Of a stretch of 64,000 nt of DNA, positions 17,287-25,339 are shown piece after piece (the stretch's first letter is position 1; the number at the start of each line of letters is the position of its first letter). A model generated the notes under the pieces. It did no database searches, had not been told where the DNA came from, and was given only the letters and a program-made list of their open reading frames with translations. The DNA comes from Pseudomonas mohnii (lineage in GTDB: Bacteria > Pseudomonadota > Gammaproteobacteria > Pseudomonadales > Pseudomonadaceae), in the NCBI RefSeq assembly GCF_900105115.1, contig NZ_FNRV01000001.1:4510501-4574500 (forward strand), given 5' to 3'. A program made the position numbers and the translations under genes.

Positions 17287-18087
17287 ATGTCAGTTCCTGT
17301 GTACGAAGTGTTCGCCATCCGTGTCGGCGCCAATGCCCAGCGCACCGCGCGGGAGAATTTCCTTTACGACGCCTGTTGCGGTGATCCCAATGCGCCGATG
17401 CCCCTGGACTACTACTTCTGGGTCATTCGCAACGAGCAGCAGGTGATCGTGGTCGACACCTGTTTTCAACCGGCCACGGCGGATCGGCGCCATCGTCAGA
17501 TGTATCGCCTGCCGGAGGAGTCCCTGCGGCAACTGGACATCGATCCGGCGCAGGTCGAGCACCTGATCCTGACGCATCTGCACTGGGACCATGCCGGCAA
17601 TCTCGGGCTGTTTCCCAAGGCCACGGTGCATCTGCAGGAAGCGGAACTGCGCTTCTGCACCGGGCCGAAAATGGCCCATCGCACGGTGAATAAAACCTAC
17701 GAGGTCGACGATGTGATGTCGGCGCTGCCGCCGTTGTTCGAAGGGCGGATGCGCTTGCACGGCGGTACGGTCGAGGTGATGCCCGGTGTGACGCTGCACC
17801 CGGTGGGTGGGCATACACCCGGCAGTCAGGTGGTGCGGGTCAATACCGAACGCGGGTGGATCGTGCTGGCCTCGGATGCTGCGCATTTGTGGGTCAACAT
17901 CCGTGAGCGCAGCCCGTTCCCGATCCTTGACGACCTGGCGCAGACCCTTGAAGCCTTCAGCGAAATCGATCGCCTGGCCGACAGCGAAGACCACGTGATT
18001 CCCGGTCACGACCCCCTGATCGCCGAACGCTTCCCGCACTGGAACGACGACCCGCACATCATCAGCCTGCACCAATCCCCGACCTGA
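17287..18087 (+). CDS. Metallo-beta-lactamase-fold hydrolase of the N-acyl homoserine lactonase type
   Basis: A 266-residue MBL-fold protein with the zinc motif HLHWDH (H97, H99, D101, H102), a third-strand HTPGSQ, the bridging Asp in LASDAAH and a final GHDPLI. This set and the length resemble AttM/AhlD-type lactonases. ATG at 17287 follows GGAGG at 17277-17281. As the last gene of the cluster it could hydrolyse a lactone, lactam or ester intermediate, or protect the host from its own product. Quorum quenching is the alternative reading. No AHL synthase is visible in the window. Confidence 0.88.
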   Translation: MSVPVYEVFAIRVGANAQRTARENFLYDACCGDPNAPMPLDYYFWVIRNEQQVIVVDTCFQPATADRRHRQMYRLPEESLRQLDIDPAQVEHLILTHLHWDHAGNLGLFPKATVHLQEAELRFCTGPKMAHRTVNKTYEVDDVMSALPPLFEGRMRLHGGTVEVMPGVTLHPVGGHTPGSQVVRVNTERGWIVLASDAAHLWVNIRERSPFPILDDLAQTLEAFSEIDRLADSEDHVIPGHDPLIAERFPHWNDDPHIISLHQSPT

Positions 18088-18100
18088 AAAACACCCAAAC

Positions 18101-18880
18101 CTGTAGGAGCGAGCCTGCTCGCGATGGCGGCGGCACATTCACCATGGATGGGTCTGATAGTCCGCCATCGCTGGCAAGCCAGCTCCCACCGTTGATGGTG
18201 GTCGTGCACGAATCCTTCGATCACTGAAATTCCCCTGTGGGAGCGAGCCTGCTCGCGATGACGGCGGTACATGCAACATCAATGTGTCTGATAGTCCGCC
18301 ATCGCTGGCAGGCCAGCTCCCACCGTTGATGGTGGTCGTGCACGAATCCTTCGCTCACTGAAATGCCCCTGTGGGAGCGAGCCTGCTCGCGATGGCGGCG
18401 GCACATTCACCATGGATGTGTCTGATAGTCCGCCATCGCTGGCAGGCCAGCTCCCACAGTTGATGGTGGTCGTGCATGAATCCTTCGCTCACTGAAATGC
18501 CCCTGTGGGAGCGAGCCTGCTCGCGATGGCGGCGGCACAGGCAACATCAATGCGTCTGATAGTCCGCCATCGCTGGCAGGCCAGCTCCCACAGTTGATGG
18601 TGGTCGTGCACGAATCCTTCGCTCACTGAAATGCCCCTGTGGGAGCGAGCCTGCTCGCGATGGCGGCGGCACAGGCAACAGCAATGTGTCTGTCATGACG
18701 CCATCGTTGGCAGGCCAGCTCCCACAGTTGATGGTGGTCGTGCACGAATCCTTCGCTCACTGAAACACCCCTGTGGGAGCGAGCCTGCTCGCGATGGCGG
18801 CGGTACATTCACCATGGATGGGTCTGATAGTCCGCCATCGCTGGCAGGCCAGCTCCCACAGTTGATGGTGGTCGTGCATG
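18101..18880. repeat. Tandem array of six REPIN units (about 133 bp each)
   Basis: Six near-identical units start at about 18101, 18235, 18368, 18501, 18635 and 18770. Each has GGAGCGAGCCTGCTCGCGAT, a spacer of about 30 bases, an opposing REP (CATCGCTGGCAGGCCAGC) and a constant tail containing TTGATGGTGGTCGTGCA. Later units are closer to each other than the first. The array fills the space between the biosynthetic cluster and the convergent MocR gene, and no gene is seen in it. Confidence 0.95.
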
Positions 18881-18907
18881 AATCCTGTGTTCAAGATCCC
18901 CTGTGGG

Positions 18908-20338
18908 CTAGCCATGGTCCTTGAGGATTCGCCCCAAAGTTTGCAGTGCCTCGTCGATTTTTGGTGAATACGGCGTTCCGCAGCCAATGCGCACAAAGTG
19001 ATTGAAACGCTTGGCATTGGAAAAGATATCCCCAGGGGAAATCTGGATGCCGACCTTCAGCGCCTCATGGAAAAACGCCATGGCCGAGTGCTCGCGCGGC
19101 AGTTCCACCCACAGCAAGGTACCGCCCTGCGGGTGGGTCACACCGGTGCCTTCGGGAAAGTAGCGAGTGATCGCTGCGCTCATTTGCAGGCGCTGTTGCG
19201 TCAGGGTTTTGCGCAAGCGACGCAGGTAACGCTCGTAGGACGGTGTCCCCATGAACGCACTGACCGCCAGTTGCGACAACGCCTCGCACCCACGGGATTG
19301 GGTGTGTTTGAGCATCTCTACGCGGTCGTGCCATTTCCCCGCGCTGATCCAGCCCAGGCGCAGGCCCGGCGCCAGGGTTTTGTTCAGCGAAGCGCAATAG
19401 ATCAGGTTGCCGGTGCGGTCCCAGTGTTTGAGCGTGGATAACGGCTGCTCGGTGTCTACCAGATCGCCGTAGGTGTCGTCCTCGATCAGCACGGTGTTGT
19501 GTTCGGTGCACAACTGAACCAGCCGCGCCTTGTTGGCGTCCGGCATGATGCTGCCCAGCGGGTTGTGCAGGTTGGGAATGACGATCAGCGCCTTGATCCG
19601 TTCCGGACCTTGCAGCAGTTGTTCGAGGGCCAGCAGATTGATCCCGCTGTGGGGCGTGGCCGGGACTTCCAGTACGCGCAGGTTCAGGCTTTCGAGAATT
19701 TGCAGCAGGCCGTAAAAAGTCGGCGATTCCACGGCCACGGCGTCGCCGGGCCGGGTCACCGCGCGCAATGCCAGGTTGATCGCTTCGGTGGCACCGTTGG
19801 TGATCACGATGCGATCGGCTGTCAGATGGGTCTTGGTGGTCAGCGCCCGGCGGGCCAGTATGTTGCGCAATGCGCTGTTGCCGCAGGTCGAGCCGGCCGC
19901 ATCGAGCAAATGCTGATCGTGGCGCAGCGCCTTGATCATGTTGTCTTGCAGGGTCTTGAGCGGGTACAGCTCCGGTGCGCAATAGGCACTGGCGAAATTG
20001 ACCTTGATCGTCGCCCGCTGGCTGGCCTTGAGCACCGAGGACACCTGTTCGTGAATGCCGACGTAGACCCCGGTGTCCAGGAGTGGCGGCGGGGCGGCGG
20101 GGGCGGGTTTGACCGGTGTGTCGGGCTGGCGGATGTAGTTGCCGGAGCGTGGCCGCGCTTCCAGCACTCCGTAGTCCTCCAGCTCGCGGCACACCTGCAC
20201 CGCGGTCGACAGGCTGACGGCATGCTTTTCCATCATCAGCCGAATCGAGGGAAATCGTTCACCGGTTTTCAGGGTGCCGCTGCGGATGGCGTCCAGGTAG
20301 TGGTTGGCTAGCTGACGATACAAGGGCGTCGTGTTCAT
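18908..20338 (-). CDS. MocR-family regulator of the YdcR type
   Basis: A 476-residue GntR-aminotransferase fusion. The winged helix spans about 1-72 (PLYRQLANHYLDAIRSG, GERFPSIRLMM, ARPRSGNYIRQP), and the PLP domain has NLHNPLG, IEDDTYGDL and the PLP lysine in SLNKTLAPGLRLGW. It resembles E. coli YdcR along its length. It converges on the biosynthetic cluster from the right side, separated by the REP array, so a role in cluster control is possible but weakly supported. An inverted repeat directly upstream suggests autoregulation. Confidence 0.9.
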   Translation of the reverse strand: MNTTPLYRQLANHYLDAIRSGTLKTGERFPSIRLMMEKHAVSLSTAVQVCRELEDYGVLEARPRSGNYIRQPDTPVKPAPAAPPPLLDTGVYVGIHEQVSSVLKASQRATIKVNFASAYCAPELYPLKTLQDNMIKALRHDQHLLDAAGSTCGNSALRNILARRALTTKTHLTADRIVITNGATEAINLALRAVTRPGDAVAVESPTFYGLLQILESLNLRVLEVPATPHSGINLLALEQLLQGPERIKALIVIPNLHNPLGSIMPDANKARLVQLCTEHNTVLIEDDTYGDLVDTEQPLSTLKHWDRTGNLIYCASLNKTLAPGLRLGWISAGKWHDRVEMLKHTQSRGCEALSQLAVSAFMGTPSYERYLRRLRKTLTQQRLQMSAAITRYFPEGTGVTHPQGGTLLWVELPREHSAMAFFHEALKVGIQISPGDIFSNAKRFNHFVRIGCGTPYSPKIDEALQTLGRILKDHG

Positions 20339-20341
20339 GAT

Positions 20342-20368
20342 GACCTCAGCAATCGCACCACTGAGGTC
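20342..20368. promoter_or_regulatory. Inverted repeat immediately upstream of the second MocR gene
   Basis: GACCTCAG (20342-20349) and CTGAGGTC (20361-20368) form a perfect 8-bp inverted repeat with an 11-base spacer, 4 bases from the start codon. A site there would block translation initiation or transcription and is a candidate autoregulatory operator. It does not match the repeats at 8654 or 12429. Confidence 0.5.
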
Positions 20369-20492
20369 TTGGGCTGGAAAGTGAGGTGACGCTCCCCCGC
20401 AGGCGGACCCGTGGTGCTCAAGGGTTTAAGGGAAGGTGGTTCTGGCGTCGATACTGGAAGAGTAATCGCGGATTGCGAGGAATCACGGGCAA

Positions 20493-20524
20493 TAAAAAGC
20501 CCCGCGCTGGGGCGGGGCTCTTAA
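20493..20524. terminator. Terminator-like hairpin
   Basis: AGCCCCGC and GCGGGGCT pair around GCTGG, with AAAAA on the left and TCTT on the right. The A-tract makes it strongest for minus-strand transcripts, i.e. for the gene ending at 20610. Confidence 0.7.
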
Positions 20525-20609
20525 ATGAGTCTATGGGGTCTTGTGGCGAGGTGGCTTGCCGGTGGCGAGGGGGCCCCCTCGCTATAGGGCAGCCCGAGGG
20601 TGTATCGGG

Positions 20610-21314
20610 TTACTGCGCGGCGATGCTGTAGCCGTCGAACGCGGTTTGCTGCTGCAGGGCGGTGATGATGTTCTTGCGGTTGACGGCTTGGGGGGCGCCG
20701 CTGTTGTCCAGGAACGTATCACTTTCCAACTCGGCGTCATCGCCTTCGCCGACGAAGGTAAAGCCCAGGAATTCCAGGGCGTCACGGTCAACGTTCAAGC
20801 GCGAACGCGGAGTGCGCAGCGGCAGGGTCACGCTCATGCCGTCCTTGCTGATGGTGAACACTTCGGCATCCTTCTTGGCTCGCGCCGCCTTGCTCTTGCC
20901 GCTGCTCGGGTTGCTGATGGCTTGGTGCGTCTGGTTCAGCACCTTCAATGCCAGCCCGTAAACGATCTCCTGAAAGGCCGGGTCGTCCTTGAAGCTGGAG
21001 AGGATGCGGCTGATCGGGAACTTGCTGCTCAGGTCTTCCAGGGCGGCGATGTCGGCCGCTTCGGCGTCCTTGAGCTGCTTGAGTTCGCCCATCAACTCGT
21101 AAGCCTTGTCGTCGTCGAAGTTGTCGTGGGCCTGGCGAATCGCCGCGCGCAGTTCGCGGATCTGATCGCTTTCACGGCTCGATTGAAACGCGTCGAGGAC
21201 CATCTCACTGATGGTTTTCGCCTGAGGCACGTGTTGTGAAAGATTGATGGAGTTTTCGTATTCCGCTTTGGACGACAAGGTGACTACGGATTCAGCGGTG
21301 TTGGAATCGGACAT
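20610..21314 (-). CDS. Conserved hypothetical protein
   Basis: A 234-residue soluble protein starting MSDSNTAESVVTLSSK, chosen because the longer frame to 21425 begins in non-coding-looking sequence. It has an acidic helical middle (about 55-95, SDQIRELRAAIRQAHDNF, LMGELKQLKDAEAADIAALE), a Lys/Ala-rich linker (GKSKAARAKKDAE), and a C-terminal half rich in short strands (GMSVTLPLRTPRSRLNV). I do not recognise a family. It stands alone between a terminator and the sensor-kinase gene. Confidence 0.75.
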   Translation of the reverse strand: MSDSNTAESVVTLSSKAEYENSINLSQHVPQAKTISEMVLDAFQSSRESDQIRELRAAIRQAHDNFDDDKAYELMGELKQLKDAEAADIAALEDLSSKFPISRILSSFKDDPAFQEIVYGLALKVLNQTHQAISNPSSGKSKAARAKKDAEVFTISKDGMSVTLPLRTPRSRLNVDRDALEFLGFTFVGEGDDAELESDTFLDNSGAPQAVNRKNIITALQQQTAFDGYSIAAQ

Positions 21315-21492
21315 TGAAAATTCACTACTTCTTTTAACTTGAATAGAGGCGAGAAAGCACGGGGGCCTTTTCAGGCCGCCTAATCTATTGGACCGGGGCG
21401 GGGTTGTCACGGACCAACAGGCCAACGGAGCAAATCAAGGCGTGCACCTCGCTGCAGGTGCTGGCTTGCCCGCGATGGGACGCCTCGGCCCG

Positions 21493-23013
21493 TCAGGCGT
21501 GCCCCGGTGTGTTCAGGTTCATTGAACGCTCTGCCAACGCCGACGCGGTGGCTTCATCCACTGCGAGAGAGAAGCGGAACGTCGCGCCGCGCCCCGGTAC
21601 ATCGATCAGCTGAATGTCGCGGCCGTGCAATTGCAGGATGCGGTGCACGATCCGCAGGCCCAACCCGCCATCACGCCGTGCCCCGCCAATATTGAACGGC
21701 CGCAGGAACAGGCCTTCGCGCAGCTCGGGGGCGATGCCGGGGCCGGTGTCGCTGACGGTGACTTCAATAAACGATCCCTGTGGCCGCAAGCCGAGTTCGA
21801 TCTCGCCACCTGGCGGGGTATGGCGCAAGGCGTTGTCGAACAGATTGGTCAGCACCCGTTCGATCAACCCCAGATCAGCCCAGGCCGCCGAAACGTTTGG
21901 GGCAAACGTGGCCTTCAATTCGACCTGCCGCGCCTCGGCCGTCAGCTCGAATTTCTGGAAGATGTCCTGGGCCAGGTCGGTCAGGGAGAAGCGCTCCAGC
22001 ACCGGTTGCACGAAGCCATGTTCGAGTCGCACCAGTTCCAGCAGCGATTGCGCCAGGCCACCGACCTTGCGGCTCTGGTCCAGCGCGATGCCCAGGTAAC
22101 GACGACGGTCGGCGGGGGACAGGGTGGCGTCCTTGAGCGACAGGGTTTCCAGGTAGCCATGCAGCGAAGCGAGCGGTGTGCGCAGGTCGTGGGAGATGTT
22201 CGCCACCAGTTCGCGGCGTTCCTGATCCTGGCGGGTCAAGGTGCGCCATTGCTCACCGAGGCGTGCCTGCATCTGCCGGAACGTGGCGTCGAGTATGGCG
22301 ATTTCGTCATGGCTGGCGGCTTTCTCCAGCGGAGCCGCTGTGGGCGGCGAGACCGGAACGCCGTCGATGTCGAACTGGCTGACGGTTTCGGTCAGGCGGC
22401 GCAATGGCCGGGTGATCAGGGCGAACGCCGTGAGACCGGCAATCAGGCACAGCAACGCCACCAAGCCGATGGACAGCAGCGCCGTATTCAGCGCCGCGCT
22501 GGTCGCACCGCGTTCGGCGAGGCGATCATGGTCTTCGCCGAGTAACACCACATAGAGATACCCGGCCGGTTTGCCATCGACCTTGAGCGGCGCGGCGCTG
22601 AACACCTTGCGCCCGTCGACACTGCGTGGATCGTCGCCGGGAATCGGCAAGGCGTCGCCCCTGAGCAGGCGCTGGATCGGCGCCAGGTCGACCCGCTCGC
22701 GGCGTATCCGACCCTCCGGCGCGGCGCTGCCGACAATCTTGCCCTCGGTGTCGAGCAGGTACACCTCGACACTCGGGTTGACCAGCATCAACTGGCTGAA
22801 CAGATCGCGCACGGCACCGGGCATCAGGCCCTTGGTGTCCATCAGCACCGTGTCGCTGGCGATGTGTTGCGCCAGGTCCCGCGACAAGCCTTGCACCACT
22901 TCCTGCTCGTGCATCTGGTTGGAGCGCACCTGCATCCACGCCGACGTGCCGCAGCACACCAGCAGCAACACGGCGAACACCAGCGACAGGCGTTGTGTCA
23001 GGGTCAACCTCAT
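21493..23013 (-). CDS. Two-component sensor histidine kinase
   Basis: A 506-residue inner-membrane kinase. It has a first membrane helix at about 9-27, a periplasmic sensor domain of about 140 residues, a second helix (LSIGLVALLCLIAGLTAF), and a HAMP linker. The dimerisation domain carries the phosphorylated His in ANISHDLRTPLASLHG. The ATPase domain has N box NLFDNALRHTPPGG, G1 DTGPGIAPELR and G2 GGLGLRIVHR. The ATG at 23013 overlaps the regulator's stop by ATGA. The adjacent exported methionine sulfoxide reductases, transcribed divergently, suggest it may sense envelope oxidative or metal stress; that is inference. Confidence 0.93.
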   Translation of the reverse strand: MRLTLTQRLSLVFAVLLLVCCGTSAWMQVRSNQMHEQEVVQGLSRDLAQHIASDTVLMDTKGLMPGAVRDLFSQLMLVNPSVEVYLLDTEGKIVGSAAPEGRIRRERVDLAPIQRLLRGDALPIPGDDPRSVDGRKVFSAAPLKVDGKPAGYLYVVLLGEDHDRLAERGATSAALNTALLSIGLVALLCLIAGLTAFALITRPLRRLTETVSQFDIDGVPVSPPTAAPLEKAASHDEIAILDATFRQMQARLGEQWRTLTRQDQERRELVANISHDLRTPLASLHGYLETLSLKDATLSPADRRRYLGIALDQSRKVGGLAQSLLELVRLEHGFVQPVLERFSLTDLAQDIFQKFELTAEARQVELKATFAPNVSAAWADLGLIERVLTNLFDNALRHTPPGGEIELGLRPQGSFIEVTVSDTGPGIAPELREGLFLRPFNIGGARRDGGLGLRIVHRILQLHGRDIQLIDVPGRGATFRFSLAVDEATASALAERSMNLNTPGHA

Positions 23014-23735
23014 GGCTGCTCCTCCCCGGTCGCGAATTTGTAGCCGCGCCCCCACACCGTCAGGATGCGCACCGGTTGCGCCGGGTCGGTCTCGATCTTG
23101 GCGCGCAGGCGGTTGATGTGGGTGTTGACCGTGTGTTCGTAGCCTTCGTGGCTGTAGCCCCACACGGCATTGAGCAGGTCCATGCGCGAAAACACCTTGC
23201 CGGGTTGGCGGGCGAAGAAGTAGAGCAAGTCGAATTCTCGCGGCGTGAGGTCCAGGCGCCGACCGTCGAGGGATACTTCGCGGGTGATCGGATCGATGGC
23301 CAGACCGTCGAGGATCAGGCTGCCAGCATCCATTTTCAGGTTGCGCGCCATGGCGTCGACCCGGCGCAGCAGCGCTTTGACCCGGGCCACCAGTTCGAGC
23401 ATGGAAAACGGCTTGGCCAGGTAATCGTCGGCCCCCAGTTCCAGGCCGAGAATCCGGTGCACTTCGCTGGAACGGGCGCTGGTGATGATGATCGGCGTGT
23501 AGCGCGCCATGGCACGGGCGCGCCGGCAGATTTCCAGGCCGTCGACGCCGGGCAGCATCAGGTCGAGGATCAGCGCGTCCCAACTGCCTTGCTGCAGCAG
23601 GCGCATGCCTTCGTTGCCATCGGCGCAGTGCACCACTTCGAACTGCTCATCGCGCAGGTGCAGGCAGATCAGGTCGGCGATATGCAAATCGTCCTCGACC
23701 ACGAGGACACGTTTGGTCTGTTCCATCCAGCTCAA
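23010..23735 (-). CDS. OmpR-family response regulator
   Basis: A 241-residue regulator with a receiver domain (acidic pair EDD near 14-16, phospho-acceptor Asp in ALILDLMLPGVDG, conserved Lys in LAKPFSM) and an OmpR-type winged helix (LDLTPREFDLLYFFARQPGKVFSR segment, HINRLRAKIE, VWGRGYKF). It could start at MSWMEQ (23735) or MEQTKR (23726). It is the first gene of the two-gene kinase operon and is divergent from msrB, with a REPIN in the intergenic region. Confidence 0.94.
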   Translation of the reverse strand: MSWMEQTKRVLVVEDDLHIADLICLHLRDEQFEVVHCADGNEGMRLLQQGSWDALILDLMLPGVDGLEICRRARAMARYTPIIITSARSSEVHRILGLELGADDYLAKPFSMLELVARVKALLRRVDAMARNLKMDAGSLILDGLAIDPITREVSLDGRRLDLTPREFDLLYFFARQPGKVFSRMDLLNAVWGYSHEGYEHTVNTHINRLRAKIETDPAQPVRILTVWGRGYKFATGEEQP

Positions 23736-23776
23736 TCCTTCGGCGCAATGAATGCATTGTGCGAAATGCTGCTCGT

Positions 23777-23860
23777 GGTAGGAGCGAGCCTACTCGCGAT
23801 GGAGTGTCAGTCGACACCTGCGTACCTGACACACCATCGCGAGCAGGCTCGCTCCTACAT
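23777..23860. repeat. REPIN between the response regulator and msrB
   Basis: GTAGGAGCGAGCCTACTCGC and its near-complement GCGAGCAGGCTCGCTCCTAC face each other across a spacer. It sits in the divergent intergenic region, leaving about 130 bases for the msrB promoter. Confidence 0.92.
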
Positions 23861-23996
23861 AGAAATACTCAGGCATTGTGCGGCTTTTCCGCGGCCGGAG
23901 TTATCACGAATTGTTTAACTCCCCGTGAGGATTTGGCGATCACCCCAAGCCTAGGCTGTGTTCAATGAAAACGGTCCAGGGTTTTTGGAGACGGCG

Positions 23997-24527
23997 ATGG
24001 ATTCAAGACGATTTTCGCGACGGCAATTTCTCGCAGTGAGCGGCGGGCTGGGGGTTGCAGCCTTGGCCATTGGCCTGTTGCCCAAATTTTCCGCCAGTAC
24101 CGCGCTGATCAGCGAGGCGGACGCGGCAGAGGTGTTCGAAGTGACCCACAGCGACAGTGAATGGCACGCGATCCTGAGTGACGAACAGTACGAAATCCTC
24201 CGTGAAGAGGGCACTGAGCGGGCCTACAGCAGCCCGCTCAACAATGAGCACCGCGACGGTACGTTTGCCTGTGCCGGTTGCGACCTGCCGTTGTTCTCCT
24301 CGACGACCAAGTTCGACAGCCATACCGGTTGGCCGAGTTTCTGGATGCCGCTGGACAAGGCCGTCGCCACCCGTCAGGACCGCTCCTTCGGCGTGCTGCG
24401 CGAAGAGGTTCACTGCCGGCGTTGCGGTGGGCATCTGGGCCATGTCTTCGATGACGGCCCAAAACCCACCGGGCTGCGCTACTGCATGAATGGCCTGGCG
24501 ATGACGTTCGAGCCCAAGGCGGCCTGA
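23997..24527 (+). CDS. msrB: Peptide-methionine (R)-S-oxide reductase with Tat signal
   Basis: Reduces methionine-R-sulfoxide in proteins. The 176-residue protein begins with a twin-arginine signal, SRRQFLAVSGGLGVAALAIG (residues 7-26), so it should be exported folded to the periplasm. The MsrB domain shows the zinc CxxC pairs CAGC and CRRC, GWPSFW and the catalytic Cys in RYCMNG. ATG at 23997 has GGAG at 23987-23990. It forms a pair with msrA 105 bases downstream. Confidence 0.93.
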   Translation: MDSRRFSRRQFLAVSGGLGVAALAIGLLPKFSASTALISEADAAEVFEVTHSDSEWHAILSDEQYEILREEGTERAYSSPLNNEHRDGTFACAGCDLPLFSSTTKFDSHTGWPSFWMPLDKAVATRQDRSFGVLREEVHCRRCGGHLGHVFDDGPKPTGLRYCMNGLAMTFEPKAA

Positions 24528-24631
24528 TTCCTATCCCTTGTTTTTTGCCGCATCGAGTTTCTGGATCCGGGCGCATCGGCCGACGCCTTTACCTTCGGCT
24601 GATGGTCCTCAATTCTTCAGGAGTCAACGTC

Positions 24632-25339
24632 ATGAAAAACCTGTTCACCTGGCGCCGTACCTTATTGGGACTGGCCGCTGCCGGCCTCATCAGTCAGTGC
24701 TCGGCGTTCTCTTTCGGTGGTGCTGAAGAGGCTGTCGTTCTGCCGCCTCCGGCCCTGGATGAAAGCACGCAGGCCCACAGCGAAACCGCCGTGTTTGCCG
24801 GTGGTTGCTTCTGGGGCGTTCAAGGGGTGTTCCAGCATGTCAAAGGCGTGAAAAATGCCGTCTCGGGGTACGCGGGTGGTGCCGCTGACACGGCCCGGTA
24901 CGAGCGCGTCAGCAATGGCAATACCGGACATGCGGAGTCGGTTGAAGTGACCTTCGACCCGAGTCAGGTCAGCTATGGCTCCTTGCTGCAAATCTACTTC
25001 TCGGTGGCGCACAACCCGACCGAGCTCAACCGTCAGGGGCCGGACACCGGCACCCAGTATCGCTCGGCCATTTTCACCCAAAGCAGCGAACAGCAACGGG
25101 TGGCCCAGGCCTACATCAGCCAGCTCGACGCCGCTCATGCATTCAACAAACCGATTGTGACCAAACTGGAGAGCTACAACGGTTTCTACCCGGCGGAGGA
25201 AGAGCATCAGGACTTTCTGACCGAGCATCCGACGTACCCTTACATCGTGATCAACGACCTGCCGAAAGTGGCGCAGCTCAAGCAGCTGTACCCGGATCGC
25301 TATCAGGAAAAACCGGTGCTGGTGAAGGCGAGGATGTGA
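24632..25339 (+). CDS. msrA: Peptide-methionine (S)-S-oxide reductase with N-terminal export signal
   Basis: Reduces methionine-S-sulfoxide. The 235-residue protein carries the catalytic motif GGCFWGVQGVF (Cys at about 55) and the MsrA core (GYAGG, GHAESVEVTFDP, YRSAIF). The first 27 residues form a hydrophobic signal that includes WRRTLLGLAAAG, possibly Tat-type, and a Cys in LISQC that poorly fits a lipobox. Together with the Tat-signalled MsrB this looks like an envelope repair pair. The ATG at 24632 follows AGGAG. Its last 62 bases overlap the convergent LysR gene. Confidence 0.93.
   Translation: MKNLFTWRRTLLGLAAAGLISQCSAFSFGGAEEAVVLPPPALDESTQAHSETAVFAGGCFWGVQGVFQHVKGVKNAVSGYAGGAADTARYERVSNGNTGHAESVEVTFDPSQVSYGSLLQIYFSVAHNPTELNRQGPDTGTQYRSAIFTQSSEQQRVAQAYISQLDAAHAFNKPIVTKLESYNGFYPAEEEHQDFLTEHPTYPYIVINDLPKVAQLKQLYPDRYQEKPVLVKARM

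Noticed and set aside
17287..18087. Antibiotic-resistance metallo-beta-lactamase
   Set aside because: The HxHxDH motif is common to the whole fold; length and motif context fit lactonase-type members, and no signal peptide for export is present.
18101..18880. Regularly spaced repeats resembling a CRISPR array
   Set aside because: The repeats are long palindromic REPIN units, the stretches between them are also repeated rather than unique spacers, and no cas gene is near.
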